A DNA stretch of 64,000 bases from Clostridium aestuarii (GCF_026735135.1 NZ_JAPQER010000005.1:124001-188000), one strand, 5' to 3'; counted from the first letter of the stretch, positions 35,227 through 44,724 are shown. Numbers and translations: made by a program. The notes: generated from the sequence alone by a model not told the origin.

Positions 35227-35260
35227 ACATTTAGATTAATTTCTAAATGTATTTTTTTTT
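35227..35260 (+). terminator. Terminator after response regulator 1
   Basis: ACATTTAGA and TCTAAATGT around six bases, followed by a ten-base T-run. Confidence 0.8.
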
Positions 35261-35314
35261 AGTGTTGTAAATTAAAATATAGACAAGAAGAAAAATTTTT
35301 AGGAGGTACTTGAA

Positions 35315-36487
35315 ATGGATTACAAAGAATTAAGTTTAAAAATGCATGAAAAGAATAAAGGGAAAATAGAAGTGGTTTCAAAAATCTCTGTTAAAAACAG
35401 AGACGATCTAAGTATTGCTTATACTCCAGGTGTGGCTGAACCTTGTAAAAAAATCCATGAAAAACTCGATAACGTTTACAAATATACGTCAAAAGGAAAT
35501 TTAGTAGCAGTAGTTTCAGATGGAACAGCAGTATTGGGACTTGGTGATATAGGACCAGAAGCCGCAATGCCAGTTATGGAAGGTAAAGCAATTTTATTTA
35601 AAGAATTTGGAGGAATAGATGCTTTCCCAATTTGTTTAGATACAAAAGATGTAGATGAAATAGTCAAAACTGTAAAATATTTAGCGCCAACTTTTGGAGG
35701 AATAAATTTAGAAGATATTTCAGCACCAAGATGCTTTGAAATTGAAAGAAGACTAAAGGAAGAATTAGATATTCCAGTGTTTCATGATGACCAACATGGT
35801 ACTGCAATAGTAGTTTTAGCAGGACTTTTAAATGCATTAAAAGTAGTTAATAAAAATTTAGAAGAAGCTAAGATTGTTATAAATGGAGCTGGTTCAGCAG
35901 GAATTTCTATTTGTAAGCTACTGCTTTTAGCTGGTGCTAAAAATATAGTTATGTGTGACAAAAAGGGAGCTTTAGTAGAAGGTGCTGAATGGATGAATGA
36001 AGCACAAAAAATAATAGCTAAAGTTACTAATAGGAATTTTGAAGAAGGAACCATAAAAGACATAATAAAAGGAAAAGATGTATTTATAGGTGTTTCAGGA
36101 CCAAATGTATTAAATGAAGAAATGGTATCAACTATGAATGATGATTCTATAATATTTGCTATGGCTAATCCAACTCCAGAGATAATGCCAGATGAAGCTA
36201 AACGTGGAGGAGCAAGAGTAGTTGCAACAGGAAGATCTGATTTTCCAAATCAAATAAATAATGTTTTGGTATTTCCAGGAATTTTCAAAGGCGCATTATC
36301 TGTTAGAGCAACAGATATTACTGAAGAAATGAAGATAGCAGCAGCAAAAGCAGTAGCCCAAATAGTTACAGATGAAGAATTGAATGAGGACTATATAATA
36401 CCAGGTGCATTTAATGAAAAGGTAGCAGAAACCGTTGCAAATGAAGTAGCTAGAGTAGCTAGAGAATCAGGAATAGCTAGAGCATAG
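35315..36487 (+). CDS. NAD(P)-dependent malic enzyme 1
   Basis: A 390-residue bacterial short-form malic enzyme: SIAYTPGVAEPCKKI (catalytic Tyr), VSDGTAVLGLGDIGPEAAMP, FHDDQHGTAIV (metal-binding Asp residues) and the dinucleotide motif VINGAGSAGISICKLLL. It oxidatively decarboxylates malate to pyruvate and CO2. AGGAGG precedes the ATG. It shares about 88% of its residues, by my count, with the second copy at 40748. It lies between its two-component system and a 2HCT transporter, consistent with malate fermentation. Confidence 0.95.
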   Translation: MDYKELSLKMHEKNKGKIEVVSKISVKNRDDLSIAYTPGVAEPCKKIHEKLDNVYKYTSKGNLVAVVSDGTAVLGLGDIGPEAAMPVMEGKAILFKEFGGIDAFPICLDTKDVDEIVKTVKYLAPTFGGINLEDISAPRCFEIERRLKEELDIPVFHDDQHGTAIVVLAGLLNALKVVNKNLEEAKIVINGAGSAGISICKLLLLAGAKNIVMCDKKGALVEGAEWMNEAQKIIAKVTNRNFEEGTIKDIIKGKDVFIGVSGPNVLNEEMVSTMNDDSIIFAMANPTPEIMPDEAKRGGARVVATGRSDFPNQINNVLVFPGIFKGALSVRATDITEEMKIAAAKAVAQIVTDEELNEDYIIPGAFNEKVAETVANEVARVARESGIARA

Positions 36488-36509
36488 CGAACATTTAACA
36501 AAAGAATTT

Positions 36510-36548
36510 AATATCAGCATATTTGCATTTTTCATGCTGATATTATTA
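36510..36548 (+). terminator. Hairpin between malic enzyme 1 and the 2HCT gene
   Basis: AATATCAGCAT pairs with ATGCTGATATT around 13 bases. The T-run is weak (ATTAT), so read-through into the transporter gene is likely. Confidence 0.55.
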
Positions 36549-36571
36549 TAAAAAAATAAGGAGGAAAAAGT

Positions 36572-37852
36572 ATGAGCAAAAACGAAGGATATAAAATAAT
36601 GGGACTTCCTATTGCGGCTTTTGGTATTATAGCAGCAGTAATTTTTGTGGCAACAGTTTTAGGTAAATTACCTAAAGGAATGATTGGTGCACTTGCACTA
36701 ATGATGGTAGTCGGAGCAATATTTAATGAAATAGGCAATAAAACGCCTATAGTTAATACTTTCTTAGGTGGAGGACCAATTGTAATTATTTTTGCTTCTG
36801 CAGCACTTGTAACATATAATGTACTTCCTAAAACAGCAGTTGAAAATGTTACAACCTTTATGAAAGCTGGGGGATTTTTAAATTTTTATATTGCAGCACT
36901 TATAACAGGTAGTATTTTAGGGATGAAGAGAAAGCTTCTTATAAAGGCGTCGGTTAGATATTTACCAGCAATTATATGCTCAGTAGCGGTAGCACTTGCA
37001 TTTGTAGGAATAGTTGGAGCACTTATCGGATATGGTGCACAAAAAGCAATATTTTATATAGGTATTCCGATTATAGGTGGAGGAATGGGAGCAGGTGCAG
37101 TTCCATTATCAAAAATTTTTGGAGAAGCATTGGCAGCAGATCCAGCACAAATGTTATCAATTATGGTGCCAGCAGTAGCGCTTGGTAATGCAATGGCAAT
37201 AGTAACAGGAGGGTTATTAAATAAATTAGGAAAAATAAAGCCTAGTTTGACTGGAAATGGAAAACTTATGAAAACTGAAAGTGAAGTTGTTATTGAAGAA
37301 GAAGAAGATAATAAAATAGATTTAAAGATGATGGGCATAGGATTATTAATGGCAGTAACATTTTATACTTTTGGTAGCATAGTAAATAAGTTTTTACCAA
37401 CAATTCACACATATGCATGGATGATTATAACGGTTGCAGCAATGAAAATGTCAGGAGTTATTCCAAGAAAATATGAACTTGCAGCAAAACAATGGTTCCA
37501 ATTTGTAATGAGTAATTTAACAGGAGCACTTCTTATGGGAATAGGAATTGCATATACAAATCTTTCACAAGTTATAGCAGCTTTTAGCTGGCAGTATATT
37601 ATACTTGTAATGGTTGTAATTATAGGAGCAACAATAGGTGGTGGAATTGGAGGAAAATTAGTAGGTTTCTATCCAATAGAATCAGCTATTACAGCAGGAT
37701 TATGTATGGCTAACATGGGAGGTACTGGAGATGTAGCAGTTCTATCAGCATCAGATAGGATGGAACTTATGCCATTTGCTCAAATATCATCTCGTATTGG
37801 GGGAGCATTCATATTGATTCTCGCCAGCACATTGTTAAGAATTTTCTTGTGA
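36572..37852 (+). CDS. 2-hydroxycarboxylate transporter (CitS/MaeN/CimH family)
   Basis: A 426-residue transporter with about 11 helices and the two GGxG re-entrant loop motifs of the 2HCT family, IIGGGMGAGAVPLSKIF and IGGGIGGKLVGFYP. The family takes up citrate, malate or lactate with Na+ or H+, or exchanges malate for lactate. Next to malic enzyme, malate is the most likely substrate. Arg424 in the final LLRIF matches the conserved C-terminal arginine of the family. An AAGGAGG site precedes the ATG. Confidence 0.93.
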   Translation: MSKNEGYKIMGLPIAAFGIIAAVIFVATVLGKLPKGMIGALALMMVVGAIFNEIGNKTPIVNTFLGGGPIVIIFASAALVTYNVLPKTAVENVTTFMKAGGFLNFYIAALITGSILGMKRKLLIKASVRYLPAIICSVAVALAFVGIVGALIGYGAQKAIFYIGIPIIGGGMGAGAVPLSKIFGEALAADPAQMLSIMVPAVALGNAMAIVTGGLLNKLGKIKPSLTGNGKLMKTESEVVIEEEEDNKIDLKMMGIGLLMAVTFYTFGSIVNKFLPTIHTYAWMIITVAAMKMSGVIPRKYELAAKQWFQFVMSNLTGALLMGIGIAYTNLSQVIAAFSWQYIILVMVVIIGATIGGGIGGKLVGFYPIESAITAGLCMANMGGTGDVAVLSASDRMELMPFAQISSRIGGAFILILASTLLRIFL

Positions 37853-37899
37853 TTTAAAATCCATTAAATTTTAAAATAATTAGTATTAGCTAAAAAGTA

Positions 37900-37980
37900 A
37901 AAAATAATCTGTGTAAATTCTAAATAAGTAATATGATTATAACGTATTACAATGATAGAGTTACACAGATTATTTTTAGT
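37900..37980 (+). terminator. Large terminator hairpin after the 2HCT gene
   Basis: AAAAATAATCTGTGTAA pairs with TTACACAGATTATTTTT across a 44-base loop that itself contains GTAATA/TATTAC. T-rich downstream. The remaining bases to 38165 show nothing else. Confidence 0.75.
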
Positions 37981-38165
37981 TTTTTGTTTAAAAAAAGTAT
38001 ATGTTTTTAAGCTATATAGATATAATTTATGCTATTTAATGAAAAATAATGTAAAAATAGAATATAATATAAAATATGGTTATTGAATATTGCTAGTGAA
38101 TGATAGTAAAATTGAATTGATTAATAATATTTAAATCTAAAATACTAATTATAGAGGAAATTTGT

Positions 38166-39785
38166 ATGAAAAAATTAAAAATAAGTTTAAGACTTCAGAC
38201 AAAAATAGCAATTATCAATATAGTTATTGTATTTATACCTTTAATAATTACTACTTTATTTATTTCAGATTTAAGAATGATTGGTATAAAAAATGAGATA
38301 AAAAAAAATACAATGAATATAGCTAAAATTATTGCCAATTCTAAGATAACAATTAAAACTTTGGAAGCTAATAAATCACCAGAAATTATTAGAAATTATA
38401 TAAGTGGTATATTAAGTTGTGTGGAAGATATTAATGCTGTTGTAATAACAGATATTCGTGGAAAAAAGTATATCAATATAAAAGTTGATTCAATAAAATC
38501 ATCAGAAATGATTAATAATGAAATAAATAGTGATATAAATATTACCAAAACACAAAATGATTATATACCTGAAGGAGCAGAAAGCTTTGGAAATCAAATT
38601 ATAGCATTTTTACATGTTAGAAATGAAAAAGGAGTAAAAATAGGTTTCGTTATAGTTAAAAGTATTGTTAAGAATATAGAAGATGTTGAATATAAAGGTA
38701 TAGTCAAATTAATATTTATTGAAGTAATAGGATTTTGTTTGGGGTTTTTAGGGATATTTGTATCATCTAAAAGTATAAAGAGAACTCTTTTGGGATATGA
38801 ACCAGAACAAATATCAAAATTATATCTTCAAAAGAATGAAGTGTTAGATGCACTATATGAAGGAATAATTGTTGTTGATGAGAAATTTAAAGTTACATTT
38901 TTTAATACTGTAGCTATAAAAATTTTAAAAATTAAAAATGAAAATGTAAATAATAATAATATATATAATATTATATCAAACTCATATTTAAATAGGATTA
39001 TGGAAACTGGACAAGCTGAATATGATGTAAAAATGATTGTAAATAATATTAAAATATTGTGCAATATAATACCAATAAAAGTTAAGGATGATATAGTAGG
39101 TGTAGTTTATATTTTTAGAGATAAAACTGAAGTTACGAGGTTAGCAGAAGAAGTTACAGGAGTAAATCAGATAGTTGAATCATTAAGAGCTAATACTCAC
39201 GAATTTATGAATAAAATGCATGTAATATTAGGGTTAATACAAATTGGCGAAAGTCAAGAAGCAGAAAAATTTATTATAAATGAAACAAAACAGCAGCAAG
39301 AAAAAATAAGTCTAGTTATGAATAGTATAAAAAACCCCACAATTGCTGGCTTGTTACTTGGAAAAATGAGTAATGCTAAAGAAAATGCAATTAACTTATG
39401 CTTGAATAATAATAGTGTACTAAAGAAAGAAAATGAAACAATAGAAAATAATTTATTAGTTACTATAATCGGAAACTTAATTGATAATGCTATTGATTCT
39501 ATAAATGTATGTGATAAGGATGAAAGATATATAAATATATTAATAAAGGAAGAGGAATATAAAATAGTTATAAAAGTAGAGGATACTGGTGGAGGAATTT
39601 TAAAAGACAATATATATAAAATTTTTGAAAAAGGATTTTCAACTAAAGGAAATAACAGAGGAAGAGGGTTAGCTAGAATAAATAATATTGTTAAAAATCT
39701 GCATGGAGAAATTAAAGTTTCATCAGAGGTTGGAATTGGTACAAAATTTATAGTTAGTATTCCTAAAAAGGAGGAGCAGTATTGA
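38166..39785 (+). CDS. CitA/DcuS-type sensor histidine kinase (module 2), altered ligand pocket
   Basis: A 539-residue paralog of the first kinase with the same layout: TM1 about 14-35, extracytoplasmic domain to 178, TM2 about 180-201, PAS, H-box with His345 (LRANTHEFMNKMHVILGLI) and ATPase domain (NLIDNAIDSI, EDTGGGI, GRGLA). The extracytoplasmic domain has lost the carboxylate-binding residues: the Arg97, His100 and Arg138 equivalents are Lys101, Asn104 and Ile146. It may sense another ligand, a partner transporter or nothing directly. It overlaps its regulator by 4 bases. Confidence 0.9.
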   Translation: MKKLKISLRLQTKIAIINIVIVFIPLIITTLFISDLRMIGIKNEIKKNTMNIAKIIANSKITIKTLEANKSPEIIRNYISGILSCVEDINAVVITDIRGKKYINIKVDSIKSSEMINNEINSDINITKTQNDYIPEGAESFGNQIIAFLHVRNEKGVKIGFVIVKSIVKNIEDVEYKGIVKLIFIEVIGFCLGFLGIFVSSKSIKRTLLGYEPEQISKLYLQKNEVLDALYEGIIVVDEKFKVTFFNTVAIKILKIKNENVNNNNIYNIISNSYLNRIMETGQAEYDVKMIVNNIKILCNIIPIKVKDDIVGVVYIFRDKTEVTRLAEEVTGVNQIVESLRANTHEFMNKMHVILGLIQIGESQEAEKFIINETKQQQEKISLVMNSIKNPTIAGLLLGKMSNAKENAINLCLNNNSVLKKENETIENNLLVTIIGNLIDNAIDSINVCDKDERYINILIKEEEYKIVIKVEDTGGGILKDNIYKIFEKGFSTKGNNRGRGLARINNIVKNLHGEIKVSSEVGIGTKFIVSIPKKEEQY

Positions 39786-40456
39786 TTAAGGTATTAATAG
39801 TAGAAGATGATCCAATGGTAGCACAAATTAATAAAAAATACAGTGAGAGTATAGAAAATTTTACAGTAATAAAAATCTGTAAAGATGGAAAAGAAGCTTT
39901 TAGTTACATAAAAGAAAATAATGTAGATCTTGTTATATTAGATATTTATATGCCAAAGCTTAATGGTGTGGATTTACTAAAAAAAATGAGAAAGAATCAA
40001 ATTTTAACAGATGTAATAGCTGTTACAGCAGCACAAAATGTAGAAAAAGTAGATCAAGTTTTTAAATATGGAGTTGTAGATTATTTAATTAAACCATTTG
40101 AATATAAGAGGTTTAAAGAAGCTCTTGATAAATTTATGTTGAAATATAAACTATTACATGAAAAAACTATAGTAGAACAAAAAGATCTTGATAAAATAAC
40201 AAATATAAAAAATAAAAATTCAAAAACACAACTTAAAAAAGGATTGAATATAAGAACTTTGAATAGAATTAGAAGTTGTATTGAATGTTATAAACAAACT
40301 AGTTTTACAAATGATGATATAGCGGAAAAATTGAAGCTTTCAAGAATTACTATAAGAAGATATATGGAATATATGGTATCTATACAGGAACTTAAAAGTG
40401 AAATAGAGTATGGACCAATAGGGCGACCTAAAAATATATATGTGAAAGGCGAGTGA
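39782..40456 (+). CDS. CitB/DcuR-type response regulator (module 2)
   Basis: A 224-residue paralog of the first regulator. The first 20 residues are identical to it (VEDDPMVAQINKKY), Asp54 is the phosphorylation site, and the C-terminal HTH reads FTNDDIAEKLKLSRITIRRY. The start is TTG 39782, overlapping the kinase stop (TTGA), with an AAAGGAGGAG site. The recognition helix is nearly the same as in module 1, so the two regulators may share target sites. A terminator follows immediately. Confidence 0.92.
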   Translation: MIKVLIVEDDPMVAQINKKYSESIENFTVIKICKDGKEAFSYIKENNVDLVILDIYMPKLNGVDLLKKMRKNQILTDVIAVTAAQNVEKVDQVFKYGVVDYLIKPFEYKRFKEALDKFMLKYKLLHEKTIVEQKDLDKITNIKNKNSKTQLKKGLNIRTLNRIRSCIECYKQTSFTNDDIAEKLKLSRITIRRYMEYMVSIQELKSEIEYGPIGRPKNIYVKGE

Positions 40457-40475
40457 TTTTTTACTCGTCTTTTGT
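40445..40475 (+). terminator. Terminator after response regulator 2
   Basis: AAAGGCGAGT and ACTCGTCTTT around GATTTTTT, overlapping the stop codon and followed by a short T-run. Confidence 0.7.
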
Positions 40476-40610
40476 ATTTGAAAAAATTTATAATTATAAA
40501 CTTATATTTTACATTTGTTATTTTTGCTTTAGAAGAAATGAATAGTAAAAAGTATTTTTAAAGCTTGTATGTATTGTACTAAAGTCAGAAAATTCAAAAT
40601 TATAATATAA

Positions 40611-40628
40611 TTGTTAATAATATAACAT
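40611..40628 (+). promoter_or_regulatory. Rex-like palindrome upstream of malic enzyme 2
   Basis: TTGTTAATAATATAACAT matches 12 of 14 fixed positions of the Rex consensus TTGTTAA-N4-TTAACAA. It lies 120 bases before the gene and corresponds to the site at 35190 in the first module. Confidence 0.5.
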
Positions 40629-40747
40629 AAAGAAATATATTTACAAAAATATAAAAATAATTACAAAATGTTTATTTATTACAATAATTGGAGTATGTTA
40701 GATATAGACAATAAATTAATTAATGATATCACATGGAGGGATAATGT

Positions 40748-41920
40748 ATGAACTATAATGAAAAAAGTTTAAAGATGCATGAGCAAAATAAAGGGAAAGT
40801 AGAAGTGATTTCAAAAATCGCTGTTAAAAACAGAGATGATTTAAGTATTGCGTACACTCCAGGTGTGGCTGAACCTTGTAAAAAAATTTATGAAAATACT
40901 GACAACGTTTACAGATATACTTCAAAAGGAAATTTAGTAGCAGTGGTTTCAGATGGGACAGCAGTATTAGGACTTGGTGATATAGGACCAGAGGCAGCAA
41001 TGCCAGTTATGGAAGGTAAGGCAATTTTATTTAAAGAATTTGCAGGAATAGATGCTTTCCCTATTTGTCTTGATACAAAAGATACAGATGAAATTATAAA
41101 GACTGTAAAATATCTAGCACCAACTTTTGGAGGAATAAATTTAGAAGATATTTCAGCGCCTAGATGTTTCGAAATTGAAAAAAGACTAAAGGAAGAATTA
41201 AACATTCCAGTGTTTCATGATGACCAACATGGTACTGCAATAGTAGTTTTAGCAGGTCTTCTAAATGCATTAAAAGTGGTTAATAAGAACTTAGAAAAAG
41301 CTAAAATTGTTATAAATGGAGCCGGTTCAGCAGGAATTTCTATTTGTAAACTGTTACTTTTAGCTGGTGGTAAAAATATAGTTATGTGTGATAAAAAGGG
41401 AGCTTTAGTAGAAGACGCTGAATGGATGAATGAAGCACAAAAGAGAATAGCTAAAGTCACTAATAGGAATTTTGAAGAAGGAACCATAAAAGACATAATA
41501 AAAGAAAAAGATGTATTTATAGGAGTTTCAGGACCAAATGTATTAAATACAGAAATGGTATCAACTATGAATAATGATTCCATTGTATTTGCTATGGCTA
41601 ATCCATCCCCGGAAATAATGCCGAATGAAGCAAAACGTGGAGGAGCAAGAGTTGTTGCTACAGGAAGATCAGATTTTCCAAATCAAATAAATAATGTTTT
41701 AGTATTTCCCGGGATATTTAGAGGGGCACTAGATGCTAGAGCATCAGATATAACAGAAGAAATGAAAATAGCAGCGGCAAAGGCAATATCAAGTATAGTT
41801 ACAGATGAGGAATTAAATGAAGATTATATAATACCTGAAGCATTTAATAAAAAAGTGGTTTCAGTAGTATCAAGTGAAGTAGAAAAAGTAGCAAGAAAGA
41901 CTGGAATTTCAAGGGAATAG
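40748..41920 (+). CDS. NAD(P)-dependent malic enzyme 2
   Basis: A 390-residue second copy of the malic enzyme, collinear with the first and with the same catalytic motifs (SIAYTPGVAEPCKKI, FHDDQHGTAIV, VINGAGSAGIS). Most differences are at the two ends. It decarboxylates malate to pyruvate. It lies upstream of a dicarboxylate symporter, fumarase and aspartase, so it would complete an aspartate/fumarate to pyruvate route. The ribosome binding site GGAGGG precedes the ATG. Confidence 0.95.
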   Translation: MNYNEKSLKMHEQNKGKVEVISKIAVKNRDDLSIAYTPGVAEPCKKIYENTDNVYRYTSKGNLVAVVSDGTAVLGLGDIGPEAAMPVMEGKAILFKEFAGIDAFPICLDTKDTDEIIKTVKYLAPTFGGINLEDISAPRCFEIEKRLKEELNIPVFHDDQHGTAIVVLAGLLNALKVVNKNLEKAKIVINGAGSAGISICKLLLLAGGKNIVMCDKKGALVEDAEWMNEAQKRIAKVTNRNFEEGTIKDIIKEKDVFIGVSGPNVLNTEMVSTMNNDSIVFAMANPSPEIMPNEAKRGGARVVATGRSDFPNQINNVLVFPGIFRGALDARASDITEEMKIAAAKAISSIVTDEELNEDYIIPEAFNKKVVSVVSSEVEKVARKTGISRE

Positions 41921-41930
41921 TAGGACGTAG

Positions 41931-41971
41931 TTATAGAGATATATTTTATCAAATTAAATATATTTCTATAA
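41931..41971 (+). repeat. Hairpin between malic enzyme 2 and the symporter gene
   Basis: TTATAGAGATATATTT pairs with AAATATATTTCTATAA. There is no T-run, so it may be a processing or stabilising hairpin rather than a terminator. Confidence 0.5.
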
Positions 41972-41998
41972 TTAATAATTATACAAGGGGGATATGAT

Positions 41999-43243
41999 AT
42001 GAAGCTTGTAACCAAGATAATGATAGGAATGATAGGGGGAATCTTGGTAGGACTGTTATTTACTAAAAATCCAATAATAGCTGTAAAGTATATAAAACCC
42101 ATAGGAACTCTATTTTTAAATCTTATTAAAATGACGATAGTTCCATTAGTATTTTCTTCATTGATAGTTGGAGCGTCTAGTATAGGGGATACTAAAAAAC
42201 TTGGAAGAATTGGTGGTAAAACAATGATCTTTTTCTTTACAACAACAGGTATAGCAATAGTTGTAGGATTAGTTTTGGCTAATATTTTAAAACCAGGAGA
42301 AGGATTAGGATTGACGGCTGCTATTGATTCTACACAAGTGGTTACTAAAGCACCATCATTAGGTGAAACACTGCTTAATATTGTTCCATCAAATCCGTTG
42401 CTAGGATTGGGAAAAGGAAATATGTTGCAGATTATTTTCTTTGCACTGGTACTTGGTGTAGGAGCTACTAAAATAGGAGAAAAAGGTAAGTCTTTTTTAA
42501 AGTTTTTCAATAGTTTAGCAGAAATAATGTATAAATTAACTGAAATGATAATGGAATTAGCACCTTATGGAGTTTTTGCACTTATTGTACCAGTTATTGC
42601 TCAAAATGGACCAGAAGTGCTGTTACCACTTATGAAAGTCATATTAGTTGTATATTTAGGATTTATTATACATTCAATTATTGCATATTCTTTTTCAGTT
42701 ACGGCTTTTTCAAAAAGAACACCATTAAGCTTTTTTAAAGGAACAGCTCCAGCAACGGTACTTGCATTTAGTACTAGCAGCAGCGCAGGAACGCTTCCAT
42801 TGACAATCAAAGTAGTGAGAAAAACTTTTGGAGTGTCAGATGGAATAGCCAGTTTTGTGCTACCTCTTGGAACAACAATAAATATGGATGGAACTGCAAT
42901 ATATCAAGGAGTTTGTGCAATGTTTATTGCTCAAGCGTATGGTATAAATTTAGGTATAGGACAACAATTAACAATACTTCTTACAGCGCTTTTAGCATCA
43001 ATTGGAACAGCTGGTGTACCAGGAGCAGGATTTATGATGCTTATGATGGTATTATCTTCAGTAGGATTACCATTGGAAGGAGCAGCTTTAATAGCAGGTA
43101 TTGATAGAATTCTAGATATGGGAAGAACTGCTGTCAATGTAACAGGAAATGCAGCTGCATCTATTGTTGTAGCTGCTTCAGAAGGAGAATTAAGTAATCC
43201 TGAAATTAGTTCGCAAGCAGCAGTTGATAAGGATGTAAATTAA
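41999..43243 (+). CDS. Dicarboxylate/amino acid:cation symporter (DAACS, GltP/DctA family)
   Basis: A 414-residue symporter with the two family hairpins: the serine-rich AFSTSSSAGTLPLTIKVVRK and the metal/substrate region VLPLGTTINMDGTAIYQGVC, plus GIDRILDMGRTAVNVTGNA near the end. It imports C4-dicarboxylates or acidic amino acids with Na+ or H+. In this cluster aspartate, fumarate or malate are the likely substrates. A GGGGG site precedes the ATG, and the fumarase genes follow after 19 bases. Confidence 0.94.
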   Translation: MKLVTKIMIGMIGGILVGLLFTKNPIIAVKYIKPIGTLFLNLIKMTIVPLVFSSLIVGASSIGDTKKLGRIGGKTMIFFFTTTGIAIVVGLVLANILKPGEGLGLTAAIDSTQVVTKAPSLGETLLNIVPSNPLLGLGKGNMLQIIFFALVLGVGATKIGEKGKSFLKFFNSLAEIMYKLTEMIMELAPYGVFALIVPVIAQNGPEVLLPLMKVILVVYLGFIIHSIIAYSFSVTAFSKRTPLSFFKGTAPATVLAFSTSSSAGTLPLTIKVVRKTFGVSDGIASFVLPLGTTINMDGTAIYQGVCAMFIAQAYGINLGIGQQLTILLTALLASIGTAGVPGAGFMMLMMVLSSVGLPLEGAALIAGIDRILDMGRTAVNVTGNAAASIVVAASEGELSNPEISSQAAVDKDVN

Positions 43244-43262
43244 TATATTTGAAAGGAGAACT

Positions 43263-44108
43263 ATGGTGATGAGAGAAATCAATGCTCAAGAGATAATATC
43301 TACCGTTAAAAATATAGCAATAAAATCTAATTATTTTTTAGGCGATGATGTAATGAATGTATTAAATGAAAGATATGAGAAAGAAGAATCACCTGTTGGA
43401 AAAAAAATTTTATCACAAATACTAGAAAATGATAGAATAGCTGCTGAAAGAAAAATGCCTATTTGCCAGGACACTGGAGTAGCTGTTGTATTTGTGGAGT
43501 TAGGTCAGGAAGTACATGTTAATGGAGATATTAATGAAGCAATTCATGAAGGCGTAAGACAAGGATATAAAGAGGGATATTTGAGAAAATCCATTGTTGA
43601 AAATCCTTTATATAGAAAAAATACTAATGATAATACTCCAGCAGTTATTCATATAAAAGTTGTGCCAGGAGATAAAATTAAGTTAACTATTGCTCCTAAA
43701 GGAGGTGGAAGTGAAAATATGAGTAGAATTAAGATGCTAAAGCCTTTAGAAGGAGAGGAAGGAGTTAAAAGTTTTGTATTACAAACTATAAGTGAAGCAG
43801 GAGGAAATCCATGTCCACCTATTGTAATTGGTATAGGTATTGGTGGAACATTTGAAAAAGCAGCGTTAATGTCTAAAGAAGCTCTATTGAGACAACTTGA
43901 TGATCATAATCCAGATTCAAGAATAGCAAAATTAGAAGATGAAATTTTGAAAGCTGTTAATAAATTAGGAATAGGTCCTATGGGATTAGGAGGTAGGACA
44001 ACTGCTTTAAGTGTAAAAGTAGAAACACATCCATGTCACATAGCTTCTTTACCAGTAGCAATTAATATTAATTGTCATGCAGCAAGACATGAAACAATTA
44101 TTTTATAA
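43263..44108 (+). CDS. Fumarate hydratase alpha subunit (class I, iron-sulfur)
   Basis: A 281-residue alpha subunit of the two-subunit fumarase/tartrate dehydratase family. The cysteines that hold the 4Fe-4S cluster are visible in RKMPICQDTGVAVVF, GGNPCPPIVIGIGIGG and THPCHIASLPVA. It hydrates fumarate to malate together with the beta subunit. Two starts are possible: ATG 43263 (4 bases from AAGGAG) or ATG 43269 (10 bases). Tartrate dehydratase is the alternative, but the operon with aspartase and malic enzyme favours fumarase. Confidence 0.92.
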   Translation: MVMREINAQEIISTVKNIAIKSNYFLGDDVMNVLNERYEKEESPVGKKILSQILENDRIAAERKMPICQDTGVAVVFVELGQEVHVNGDINEAIHEGVRQGYKEGYLRKSIVENPLYRKNTNDNTPAVIHIKVVPGDKIKLTIAPKGGGSENMSRIKMLKPLEGEEGVKSFVLQTISEAGGNPCPPIVIGIGIGGTFEKAALMSKEALLRQLDDHNPDSRIAKLEDEILKAVNKLGIGPMGLGGRTTALSVKVETHPCHIASLPVAININCHAARHETIIL

Positions 44109-44128
44109 GATTAAGAGGAGATGAAAAC

Positions 44129-44674
44129 ATGAGGGTAGATTTGCCATTAACAGAAGAAATTACAAAGAAGCTAAAAATTGGTGATAATGTAGAGTTTTAC
44201 GGCACAATTTATACTGCTAGAGATGTAGCTCATTCTAGATTAGTTGATTTAATAAAAAAAGGCGAAGAATTACCAATAGAACTACAAGACCAAGTGATTT
44301 TCTATGTTGGACCTGCACCAGCTAAACCAGGAGAACCACTAGGTTCAGCAGGGCCAACTACAAGTTATCGCATGGATGAATTTGCACCAATTTTATTAGA
44401 TAATGGATTAAAAGGTATGATTGGGAAAGGACCTAGGAGTAAAGAGGTTAAGAATTCTATTGTAAAAAACAAAGCAGTTTACTGTTCAGCAGTTGGGGGA
44501 GCAGGAGCATTAATAGCAACTTCTATAAAAAGTGCAGAATTGATAGCGTATCCAGATCTTGGAACAGAGGCTGTAAGAAAACTTAAAGTAGAAGGTTTGC
44601 CAGCTATTGTTGTGAATGATATGTATGGAAATGACTTATATGAACAAGGAAGAAAAGAATATGAAATTAAATAA
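44129..44674 (+). CDS. Fumarate hydratase beta subunit (class I)
   Basis: A 181-residue beta subunit: GTIYTARDVAHSRLVDLIKK, YVGPAPAKPGEPLGSAGPTT and GMIGKGPRSKEV are the substrate-binding segments of this family, and AVGGAGALIATSIKSAELIA is conserved near the end. It pairs with the alpha subunit 20 bases upstream; the fused single-chain form of other bacteria is split here. An AAGAGGAGAT site precedes the ATG. Aspartase follows after 50 bases. Confidence 0.93.
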   Translation: MRVDLPLTEEITKKLKIGDNVEFYGTIYTARDVAHSRLVDLIKKGEELPIELQDQVIFYVGPAPAKPGEPLGSAGPTTSYRMDEFAPILLDNGLKGMIGKGPRSKEVKNSIVKNKAVYCSAVGGAGALIATSIKSAELIAYPDLGTEAVRKLKVEGLPAIVVNDMYGNDLYEQGRKEYEIK

Positions 44675-44724
44675 TAAATAAAAATAATTGATTATTAATT
44701 TAAAAATATTAAGGAGGAATTAAA

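Noticed and set aside
41824-42510. Minus-strand 228-codon frame across malic enzyme 2 and the symporter
   Set aside because: It is antisense to two well-supported genes and proline/serine/isoleucine-rich, as expected from a reverse frame of hydrophobic codons.
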